The notes under the pieces were generated by a model, which was not told where the DNA came from, made no database searches, and worked only from the letters and a program-made list of their open reading frames with translations. DNA of 18,746 nt from Tepidimonas sp. UBA997 (GTDB lineage: Bacteria > Pseudomonadota > Gammaproteobacteria > Burkholderiales > Burkholderiaceae_C). The stretch lies in the NCBI GenBank assembly GCA_002291945.1, contig DBAZ01000006.1, forward strand, positions 1 to 18,746. Direction: 5' to 3'. The translations under genes and the position numbers were made by a program. Positions 1 through 6,539 of this stretch are shown piece by piece (within the stretch, counting starts at the first letter, position 1; every line of letters starts with the position of its first letter).

Positions 1-281
1 AATACCAGGGCATCCGGCCGGCGCCCGGCTACCCGGCTTGTCCCGACCATTCGGTCAAGCGCGACATGTTCGCTTTGCTGCAATGCGACGAGATCGGTAT
101 GGGCCTGACCGAGAGCCTGGCCATGACGCCAGCGGCCAGCGTCAGCGGCTTCTACATCGCCCACCCGCAGGCGACGTATTTCAATGTCGGCAAGGTCGGG
201 CATGACCAGCTCGCCGACATGGCGCAGCGGCGCGGCATGCCTGAAGCCGAACTGGAGCGGCTGCTGGCCCCCAACTTGTGA
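1..281 (+). CDS. metH: Cobalamin-dependent methionine synthase, C-terminal end (partial)
   Basis: This is the last 93 codons of a gene that begins outside the window; the reading frame uses codons from base 3 and stops with TGA at 279-281. The translation opens with the RPAPGYPACPDHSVK stretch, the AdoMet-binding signature (RxxxGYxxCPDH) of the MetH reactivation domain. The segment GLTESLAMTPAASVSGFYIA and the ATYFNVGK stretch after it are also typical of the end of that domain. MetH transfers a methyl group from methyl-tetrahydrofolate to homocysteine through cobalamin; this C-terminal domain binds AdoMet to remethylate oxidised cob(II)alamin. In many Burkholderiales MetH is split into two proteins, so the visible part cannot show whether this is the full enzyme or the second half. 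It converges on the ATPase gene at 310; I see no clear terminator in the 28 bases between them. Confidence 0.93.
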   Translation, partial: YQGIRPAPGYPACPDHSVKRDMFALLQCDEIGMGLTESLAMTPAASVSGFYIAHPQATYFNVGKVGHDQLADMAQRRGMPEAELERLLAPNL

Positions 282-309
282 GCCGGGGGCACGGGCTTGC
301 TCGGTGGCC

Positions 310-2808
310 TCAGTGACTGCAGTGGGCCCGCACTTCCTCGATGGTGGTCAACCCTTGTACCACCTTGAGGATGCCGTCCTGGCGCAGGGTGCGCAAGTCG
401 CCATACCGTATCGCTGCTTGCTGGATGTCTTCAGACGGGGCTTTGTGCTGGATCAGTCGGCGTACCTGGTTGTCCACCGTCAGCAGCTCGTGGATGCCCA
501 GTCGGCCTTTGTAGCCGGACTGGTCACAGGTCTCGCAGCCGGGGGCATGCCGATGCACGAACGCGCCGTTCTGGCCGTGGCGTTGCAGCCACTGCTGGCG
601 TAGCTCTTCGATGTCGGGCCGACAGTCCTCGGGCAAACCGTAGCGGTAGTCCTCCAGCAGTTCGTCGATCCAGGCCGGGTCGGCTGGGCGGCTCTGCGCA
701 CAACGGCTGCACAGGCGGCGCACCAGGCGCTGCGCCAGCACCGCGACCAGGGAGTCGGCAAAGTTGAAGGGGTCCATGCCCATGTCGAGCAGACGGATCA
801 CCGTTTCGGGTGCACTGTTGGTGTGCAGGGTGGATAGCACCAGATGCCCGGTGAGCGACGCTTCGATGGCCATCTGCGAGGTTTCCTGGTCGCGAATCTC
901 CCCCACCATGATGACATCCGGGTCGGCCCGCAGAAAGGCCCGCAGCGCCTTGGCAAATGTCCAGTCGATTTTCGGATTCACCTGCACCTGCCGCAGATCC
1001 GGGTTGCTGATTTCCACCGGGTCTTCGGCGGTCCAGATCTTGCGGTCGGGGGTATTGATGTGCTGCAACAAAGAGTGCAGCGTGGTGGTCTTGCCCGAGC
1101 CGGTCGGTCCCACGCACAGCACCATGCCGTGCGGGCGCTCCACCGCAGCGGTGAGGTGGCGCAGGTTGTCGGGCGTCAGCCCCAGCTTGTCGAGTGGCAG
1201 CGGTTTGGTCGACGACAGCAGGCGCAGCACCACATCCTCGGCGCCGTTCAGGGTTGGGATGGTGGCGACCCGCAACTCCAACTTGTGCTGTGGCGAAAAC
1301 TTGGCGAATTCGATCTTGCCGTCTTGCGGTTTACGGCGCTCGGAAATGTCGAGCTCGCACATGATCTTGATGCGCCCCACGATGGCGGCGCGGTAGGTGT
1401 GCGGCAACTCCATGTAGGGCACGAGGCGGCCGTCCTTGCGCAGGCGGATGCGGATCTTGCGCTTGCTGGGGTGGGTCTCGATGTGGATGTCGGATGCCCC
1501 CTGCCCGTGGGCTTCGATGATGATGCTGTTGATCAGCTTGACCAGCGAGTTGTCGGACTGCTCGATCTGGATGGCGTTGAGTTCGCTTTCCTCGCTAACT
1601 TCAAGCTCCAACGACTCCAGCAGCTTGTCGGAGGAGGGTTGCTGTACCGACGCGGCGGCGGCGCTGCCGCCCCCTTCGTCCAGTCCGTAGCGGGCATAGG
1701 CCTGATTGACGGCCATGGTACCCAGGTTGTTGCTGGCCAGGGCGGCCACGACTTTGCACTGGAGCGTGAATTCAAGTTCCTCCAGCATGCCGCGTTTGGA
1801 CGGATCTTCTGCCGCCACCACCACGGTGCCATGGTGCCACAGCACCGGCACGATTTTGTGGCGTCGTGCCAGCGCGATCGGTACCCGGCGTAGGGCCTCG
1901 GCGTCCACCGGGAACTTGGCCAGATCCACCACTGGGTAGCCCATTTTGCGGGCCAGCGCCACCCGCAAGTCGTCGCGCGACAACTGGCCACTTTGCACCA
2001 GCAGTTCACCCAGCGGCACGCTGCGTTCGTTTTTCTGCTTGTCCAGCGCTTGCGCCAACTGGTTGTCGGAGATCAAGCCGAGTGCGGTCAGTGCCTCGCC
2101 GATGCGGACCATGGGCATGCGCGACTGCTCCTCCAGGGCCAGCAGTAGTTGCTCGGGTTTGACGATTTCCTTGATGACCAGGTAGTCGCCCAGCTTGCGG
2201 TTGCGCAAATGGTTCTGCTCCTGAGCGGCCAGCTCGACCTGCTCGGACGTGACCGCCTTTTGCTCGACCAGTACCTGACCGATGGCTGCACCCACATGAA
2301 AACGCTGAATCACGCCCGCTGGCAGGAACAGCCGCTGCACATGGTCCTGGTCGTTCAGGGGTGGAAAGAGGAACAGCCCCGCGTCTGATTCCAAATGCCC
2401 TATGGTGATGCCCGAGAGCGAGGAGCCGTCTTTCAGCTCCAGGGTGTAGGGCAGGCGTGGTCGGTAATCCAGCAGTTCGGAACAGGCGTTCACGCCGATG
2501 CCGGTATCGGCTGCTTCCTGTGGCTTGAGGGGTTCCGTGATGGTGATGCGCCGGAACATGTCGAAACGCAAGGGCATCACTGTGCGCGACGGCGGCACCT
2601 GGATGTGAGCCACGCCAGAGGGCAGATCCAGTGCCATCAGCTTGCAGGGTCGGCACTGGCCGTTGGTGCCTTCCACCAGACTGTCGAGCCCGGTCGCCGA
2701 TCGGGTGGTTTGATCGCCGTAACTGGCATAGGGTGGGGTAGGCCAGCGCAGGGCCGATGTCTCGTGGGGCGTGGTGGTTTCTGGTTGTGCTGACACGGCA
2801 GAACTCAT
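310..2808 (-). CDS. GspE/PulE/PilB-family type II secretion or type IV pilus ATPase with long N-terminal extension
   Basis: An 832-residue secretion/pilus-assembly ATPase. Residues about 50-180 look like a divergent PilZ-like or adaptor segment with CRPC at 52-55. Residues about 170-370 hold two to three tandem GspE-N/MshEN-like helical repeats (LGDYLV, IGEAL, LGELLVQSG). The motor follows: Walker A GPTGSGKTT at 567-575, Asp box TAEDPVE at about 593-599, Walker B region DPDVIMVGEIRD at 629-640, and His box GHLVLSTLHTNSA at 654-666. The zinc-type pairs CSRC (700-703) and CETC (758-761) mark the GspE/PilB family rather than PilT. It is much longer than a typical PilB or GspE (about 500-570). 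No other pilus or secretion genes are adjacent, so the machine it powers cannot be named. It lies 94 bp downstream of comM on the same strand. Start chosen at the first ATG after an AT-rich intergenic stretch. Confidence 0.9.
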   Translation of the reverse strand: MSSAVSAQPETTTPHETSALRWPTPPYASYGDQTTRSATGLDSLVEGTNGQCRPCKLMALDLPSGVAHIQVPPSRTVMPLRFDMFRRITITEPLKPQEAADTGIGVNACSELLDYRPRLPYTLELKDGSSLSGITIGHLESDAGLFLFPPLNDQDHVQRLFLPAGVIQRFHVGAAIGQVLVEQKAVTSEQVELAAQEQNHLRNRKLGDYLVIKEIVKPEQLLLALEEQSRMPMVRIGEALTALGLISDNQLAQALDKQKNERSVPLGELLVQSGQLSRDDLRVALARKMGYPVVDLAKFPVDAEALRRVPIALARRHKIVPVLWHHGTVVVAAEDPSKRGMLEELEFTLQCKVVAALASNNLGTMAVNQAYARYGLDEGGGSAAAASVQQPSSDKLLESLELEVSEESELNAIQIEQSDNSLVKLINSIIIEAHGQGASDIHIETHPSKRKIRIRLRKDGRLVPYMELPHTYRAAIVGRIKIMCELDISERRKPQDGKIEFAKFSPQHKLELRVATIPTLNGAEDVVLRLLSSTKPLPLDKLGLTPDNLRHLTAAVERPHGMVLCVGPTGSGKTTTLHSLLQHINTPDRKIWTAEDPVEISNPDLRQVQVNPKIDWTFAKALRAFLRADPDVIMVGEIRDQETSQMAIEASLTGHLVLSTLHTNSAPETVIRLLDMGMDPFNFADSLVAVLAQRLVRRLCSRCAQSRPADPAWIDELLEDYRYGLPEDCRPDIEELRQQWLQRHGQNGAFVHRHAPGCETCDQSGYKGRLGIHELLTVDNQVRRLIQHKAPSEDIQQAAIRYGDLRTLRQDGILKVVQGLTTIEEVRAHCSH

Positions 2809-2902
2809 GGGGCTGGTCGCCTGATGACGAATTTTAGGGTTGATAATTTTGAATTATGCGTGTGAATCCCCCTGATTGAAATGGGCTCTGGAACCAGCCT
2901 GC
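2809..2902 (-). promoter_or_regulatory. AT-rich intergenic with possible promoter and a 15-bp palindrome upstream of the secretion ATPase
   Basis: This 94-bp gap is markedly AT-rich compared with its surroundings. Read on the minus strand it contains TTCAAT, a 16-nt spacer and CATAAT, a weak sigma-70 match. At 2843-2857 there is a perfect inverted repeat, ATAATT-TTG-AATTAT, just downstream of that -10, where a repressor could sit. No terminator with a U-tract is evident for comM. Promoter and operator roles are inference from composition and position only. Confidence 0.3.
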
Positions 2903-4456
2903 TTAGCGCGTAGCGGCTTGCCGGTACTGGACCGCTTCGGCCAGATGGGGCGTGCCGACGCGTTCGGCACCCGCCAAGTCGGCAATCGTTCTGGCCACCC
3001 GCATGGCCCGGTGGGTGCCACGACCCGACCACCCGAGGCGGCTGGCGACGGTTTTGAGCAGTTGCTCGGCTTCGCGGGTGAGCGCTGCCTGCTCTTGCAA
3101 TCGATCGCCCTCCAGGCTTTGATTCGAGCAACCCTGGCGATCCACGGCCCGCTGCCGCGCCGCCACGACACGGTCACGCACGGGCGCACTCGCTTCCCCC
3201 GCTTGACTCTCCAGCAATTCGGTGGGCGACATCAGCGGCACATCCACATGCAGATCGATGCGGTCGAGCAGCGGCCCGCTGAGCTTGTTTTGGTAGCGCG
3301 CGACCTGATCCGGGGTGCAGCGACAGGCCTTGGCGGACGACCCCAGGTAGCCGCAGGGGCAAGGGTTCATCGCCCCGATGAGCTGGAACCGGGCCGGAAA
3401 CTCGGTCTGGCGAGCGGCGCGGGAAATCCGCACCTGGCCGGTTTCCAGCGGTTCGCGCAGCGCTTCCAGTGCCACGCGGGAGAACTCGGGCAACTCGTCG
3501 AGGAACAGCACGCCGTGATGCGCCAGCGAAATTTCTCCTGGCCGCGGCGGGTTGCCGCCACCGACCAATGCCGTGGCGCTGGCGGTGTGATGCGGCGCAC
3601 AATAGGGGCGCTGGGCCCAGCGGCCGAGATCGAACTGGCCCGCCAGCGAGGCCACGGTGGCGGCTTCGATGGCTTCCTGATCGTCCATCGGCGGCAGGAT
3701 GCCCGCCAGTCGGCGTGCCAGCATCGACTTACCCGAACCGGGTGGGCCACTGAGCAACAGGCTGTGCCGCCCGGCCGCAGCGATTTCCAGCGCGCGCCGC
3801 GCTACGGCTTGGCCGCGGACCTCGGCCAGATCGTGCGCCAGCTTGGCCGGTTGGGTCGTGCTGCAATCGGCGATCACCTCGGCCCAGCCCGAGTCGCCAG
3901 CAGGCTCCACCGGGGGCACTCCCGGCGCAGGAAAGCGCTGCACCACGTCGCTCAGGTGGCCGACACGAAAGACCCGCACGCCACTGGCCAGCGCGGCCTC
4001 TTCGGCGCTGGCGGGGGGCAAGACCAGATGGGTGTCCGACGCGCATCCATCGGGGGCGCCGAAACGCAGGGCCAGACTCATGGCCAGCGCACCACGCACC
4101 GGGCGCAGGGCACCGCTGAGCGACAACTCGCCCGCGAATTCATGCTGGCGCAGGGCTGCGGGGTCGATCTGTCCGCTGGCCGCCAGAATCCCGATCGCAA
4201 TCGGCAGGTCGAAACGGCCAGAATCTTTCGGCAGATCGGCTGGAGCCAGATTCACCGTGATGCGTTTGGCGTGCGGCCACTGCAGCCCGGCGTTCTGGAT
4301 GGCGGAGCGCACGCGCTCGCGCGCTTCCTTGACTTCGGTGTCGGCCAGACCGACCAGATTGAAACCCGGCAGTCCGTTGGACAGATGCACTTCCACCGAT
4401 ACCGGGTGGGCCTGCAGCCCGACCAGTGTCCGACTATGCACCACACACAGGCTCAT
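2903..4456 (-). CDS. comM: YifB/ComM family Mg-chelatase-like AAA+ ATPase
   Basis: A 517-residue protein starting MSLCVVHSRTLVGLQA. I chose this ATG (4454-4456) over an in-frame one 24 codons upstream because GGGAGAA precedes it at good spacing and the family begins here. Residues 1-170 form the LonC-like N-terminal ChlI domain (LPGFNLVGLADTEVKEAR, RFDLPIAIGILAA). The Mg-chelatase AAA+ core follows, with Walker A GPPGSGKSM at 237-245, Walker B GVLFLDELPEF at 315-325 and the cysteine-rich NPCPCGYLG...CRC at 364-380. The C-terminal ChlI_C domain ends in AMRVARTIADLAG and HLAEAVQYR. In naturally competent bacteria ComM is a hexameric helicase that promotes branch migration during integration of transforming DNA. 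The adjacent secretion/pilus-type ATPase is consistent with, but does not prove, a competence link. It is divergent from glnK. Confidence 0.95.
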   Translation of the reverse strand: MSLCVVHSRTLVGLQAHPVSVEVHLSNGLPGFNLVGLADTEVKEARERVRSAIQNAGLQWPHAKRITVNLAPADLPKDSGRFDLPIAIGILAASGQIDPAALRQHEFAGELSLSGALRPVRGALAMSLALRFGAPDGCASDTHLVLPPASAEEAALASGVRVFRVGHLSDVVQRFPAPGVPPVEPAGDSGWAEVIADCSTTQPAKLAHDLAEVRGQAVARRALEIAAAGRHSLLLSGPPGSGKSMLARRLAGILPPMDDQEAIEAATVASLAGQFDLGRWAQRPYCAPHHTASATALVGGGNPPRPGEISLAHHGVLFLDELPEFSRVALEALREPLETGQVRISRAARQTEFPARFQLIGAMNPCPCGYLGSSAKACRCTPDQVARYQNKLSGPLLDRIDLHVDVPLMSPTELLESQAGEASAPVRDRVVAARQRAVDRQGCSNQSLEGDRLQEQAALTREAEQLLKTVASRLGWSGRGTHRAMRVARTIADLAGAERVGTPHLAEAVQYRQAATR

Positions 4457-4511
4457 GGTGATGTTCTCCCTGTTGTTGGTTCTGAGTACTCGCCAATCGG
4501 CACCATGACAG

Positions 4512-4526
4512 GCACCATCATGGTGC
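4512..4526. promoter_or_regulatory. Putative NtrC binding site upstream of glnK-amtB
   Basis: GCACC-ATCAT-GGTGC is a perfect dyad with the 5-nt spacer of the NtrC enhancer consensus (TGCACC-N5-GGTGCA); the right half also carries the final A. Its centre lies about 108 bp upstream of the start point predicted from the sigma-54 element at 4601-4616, a normal enhancer distance. A degenerate half-site (GGCACC) lies just upstream at about 4499-4504, and a second small palindrome, CGTGC-G-GCACG, lies at 4579-4589. Binding is inferred. Confidence 0.75.
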
Positions 4527-4600
4527 ATTTAGCAGCGTGCCGTCGGCCTTGCAGGAGCCAGTTTAATGCAAGCGGGGTCGTGCGGCACGGTGCTCTGGCC

Positions 4601-4616
4601 TGGCACGCTTTCTGCT
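4601..4616 (+). promoter_or_regulatory. Sigma-54 (RpoN) promoter of glnK-amtB
   Basis: TGGCACGCTTTCTGCT matches the RpoN consensus TGGCACG-N4-TTGCW at all but one consensus position. The invariant GG (4602-4603) and GC (4614-4615) are separated by exactly 10 bp. The predicted start point is near 4627, giving a leader of about 95 nt to glnK. With the NtrC-like dyad upstream, this is the classic layout for induction of glnK-amtB under nitrogen limitation. Confidence 0.85.
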
Positions 4617-4722
4617 TGACCGGAGTCGTGCAGCCGGCAGCTCACCCTGCCCGACTGCAACACTCGACGCGGCAGGCTTGCCTGTCGAACCATTTTTGTT
4701 AAACAAGCATGAAAGGCTGAAC

Positions 4723-5061
4723 ATGAAGCTGGTCACTGCCATCATCAAACCGTTCAAGCTCGACGAGGTCCGGGAATCGCTTTCTGCCATCGGTGTGCAG
4801 GGGATTACCGTGACCGAAGTCAAGGGCTTTGGTCGTCAGAAAGGGCATACGGAGTTGTACCGCGGTGCCGAATACGTGGTGGACTTTCTCCCCAAGGTCA
4901 AGATCGAGGCGGCCGTCGCGGACGATCAGGTCGAGCGCGTGATCGAGGCCATCGAAGGCGCTGCACGCACCGGCAAGATCGGTGACGGCAAGATTTTCGT
5001 CTTTCCGCTGGAGCAGGTCGTGCGCATCCGCACCGGCGAAACCGGCACGCAAGCCCTGTAA
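4723..5061 (+). CDS. glnK: PII nitrogen regulatory protein (GlnK/GlnB family)
   Basis: A 112-residue PII signal protein of standard length. It has the MKLVTAIIKPFKLDEV start, GFGRQKG at 35-41 preceding the T-loop, and the uridylylation site Tyr51 (T-loop, RGAEYVVDFLPK). The B-loop GAARTGKIGDGKIFV includes Lys90, and the C-terminal RIRTGETG is also typical. PII trimers sense ATP/ADP and 2-oxoglutarate, are uridylylated by GlnD, and control glutamine synthetase adenylylation, NtrB and, for GlnK, the ammonium channel. The ATG at 4723 is preceded by GAAAGG; an in-frame ATG 15 codons upstream would add residues that no PII has. It is 11 bp upstream of amtB. The linkage to amtB and the sigma-54/NtrC control identify it as GlnK rather than the housekeeping GlnB. 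Confidence 0.96.
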   Translation: MKLVTAIIKPFKLDEVRESLSAIGVQGITVTEVKGFGRQKGHTELYRGAEYVVDFLPKVKIEAAVADDQVERVIEAIEGAARTGKIGDGKIFVFPLEQVVRIRTGETGTQAL

Positions 5062-5072
5062 AGGAGAACCCC

Positions 5073-6443
5073 ATGAAACCAATCATCAAAGCAATCGGCA
5101 TCGCGGCGGCGGCTCTCGCGGCCCAGGTGGCCGGGGCCGAAGAAGTGAGTACAGCGGCGGCGGCAGCGGGTGTGGCCGAAGTGTCGGCTGTGGCGACCCA
5201 AGCCCTGCATACCGTGTTCGAGGTGCAGTACGCCCTCGACACTTTCTATTTCCTGATCTGTGGTGCGCTGGTCATGTGGATGGCGGCCGGCTTCTCGATG
5301 CTGGAGGCAGGCCTGGTTCGTGCCAAGAATACCGCCGAAATCCTGACCAAGAACGTGGCGCTGTACGCCATTGCCGTCATCATGTACATGATCTGCGGCT
5401 ACGCCCTCATGTACGGCAAAGGCATTTTCCTGTCGGGCATCATGGGCACTGGCGTGGAAGAGGGTTTTGTCTATGAGGCCGTCTCCACCTACGCGCCGGC
5501 TTCCGACTTCTTCTTCCAGGTGGTGTTTGTCGCCACCGCCATGTCCATCGTCTCGGGTGCCGTGGCCGAACGCATGAAGCTGTGGACCTTCCTGGTTTTT
5601 GCCGTCGTCATGACCGGCTTCATCTACCCGATGTCGGGCTCCTGGACTTGGGGTGGCGAGGCCGTCTTTGGCCTCTACAACCTGGGCGACTTGGGCTTCA
5701 TCGACTTCGCCGGATCCGGCATCGTACACATGGCGGGTGCAGCCGCTGCGCTGGCAGGGGTCTTGTTGCTGGGGGCACGCAAAGGCAAGTATGGCCCGAA
5801 TGGGGAAGTGCGCGCCATCCCGGGTGCCAACCTCCCGCTGGCCACCTTGGGTACTTTCATCCTCTGGATGGGCTGGTTCGGCTTCAATGGCGGTTCGGTG
5901 CTGGCCACCGCCAGCGCAGAAAACGCGGCTTCGGTGGCGCTGGTGTTCCTCAACACCAACACGGCAGCGGCCGGTGGGGCGATTGCGGCCCTGATTCTGT
6001 CACGCCTGCTGTTTGGCAAGGCAGACTTGACGATGCTGCTCAACGGCGCACTGGCCGGTCTGGTGGCGATCACGGCCGGTCCCGATACCCCCACGCCCTT
6101 GCTGGCCACGCTGTTTGGCATGGTCGGTGGCGTGCTGGTGGTGCTGTCCATCCTGGGGCTGGATAAGTTGAAGATCGACGACCCAGTGGGGGCCATCTCT
6201 GTCCACGGCACCTGCGGCCTGCTGGGCCTGCTGCTGGTGCCGCTGACCAACGACGAAGCCACATTCACGGGGCAGATCGTGGGGGCCATCACCATCTTCG
6301 TCTGGGTGTTCGTGGCCAGCTTGATCGTCTGGGGTGTGCTCAAGGCAGTGATGGGCATCCGTGTCACCGAAGAGCAGGAGTACGAGGGTGTGGACCTGTC
6401 CGAGTGCGGCCAGGAAGCCTACCCCGAATTCACCACCAAATGA
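5073..6443 (+). CDS. amtB: Ammonium transporter AmtB
   Basis: A 456-residue ammonium channel preceded by a strong AAAGGAG site. Residues 1-22 are an Ala-rich cleavable signal peptide ending in AGA, followed by about 11 membrane segments. The pore twin histidines are visible as H219 (GSGIVHMAGAAAALAG) and H378 (GAISVHGTCGLLG). The family stretches AGFSMLEAGLVRAKN at about 72-86, GAVAERMKL and GWFGFNGGS are present. The cytoplasmic C-terminal tail (about 427-456) would contact GlnK, whose T-loop plugs the channel when nitrogen is plentiful. It is the second gene of the glnK-amtB operon and is followed by an intrinsic terminator. Residues about 23-50 between the signal peptide and the first channel helix are unusually rich in Ala and Val, as in other proteobacterial AmtB proteins of this length. 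Confidence 0.97.
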   Translation: MKPIIKAIGIAAAALAAQVAGAEEVSTAAAAAGVAEVSAVATQALHTVFEVQYALDTFYFLICGALVMWMAAGFSMLEAGLVRAKNTAEILTKNVALYAIAVIMYMICGYALMYGKGIFLSGIMGTGVEEGFVYEAVSTYAPASDFFFQVVFVATAMSIVSGAVAERMKLWTFLVFAVVMTGFIYPMSGSWTWGGEAVFGLYNLGDLGFIDFAGSGIVHMAGAAAALAGVLLLGARKGKYGPNGEVRAIPGANLPLATLGTFILWMGWFGFNGGSVLATASAENAASVALVFLNTNTAAAGGAIAALILSRLLFGKADLTMLLNGALAGLVAITAGPDTPTPLLATLFGMVGGVLVVLSILGLDKLKIDDPVGAISVHGTCGLLGLLLVPLTNDEATFTGQIVGAITIFVWVFVASLIVWGVLKAVMGIRVTEEQEYEGVDLSECGQEAYPEFTTK

Positions 6444-6474
6444 ATCGGTTGGCCCGCTTCGCCGGGTCTATCGG

Positions 6475-6497
6475 CCGCCCTTCGGGGCGGTTTTTTT
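6475..6497 (+). terminator. Intrinsic terminator after amtB
   Basis: A perfect 6-bp GC stem CCGCCC/GGGCGG closes a stable TTCG tetraloop and is followed at once by seven T residues. It starts 31 bp after the amtB stop. The minus strand lacks a U-tract on the other side, so it would not stop transcription of the convergent mrdA operon. Confidence 0.93.
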
Positions 6498-6539
6498 GTG
6501 GTGTGCGCACGCGAAGGCCTTGATCACTCGTCCTGCGGT

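Noticed and set aside
844..1893. 349-codon plus-strand frame opposite the secretion ATPase
   Set aside because: It is antisense to the Walker motifs of a clear ATPase gene, so high GC at third positions explains the open frame.
2876..4702. Long plus-strand open frame of 608 codons opposite comM
   Set aside because: It is antisense to a fully recognisable comM, with composition typical of a GC-rich shadow frame (rich in Arg, Gln, His and Gly) and no domain I recognise.
6475..6497. amtB terminator considered as bidirectional, serving mrdA too
   Set aside because: No T-run follows the stem on the minus strand, so it should act only on the plus strand.
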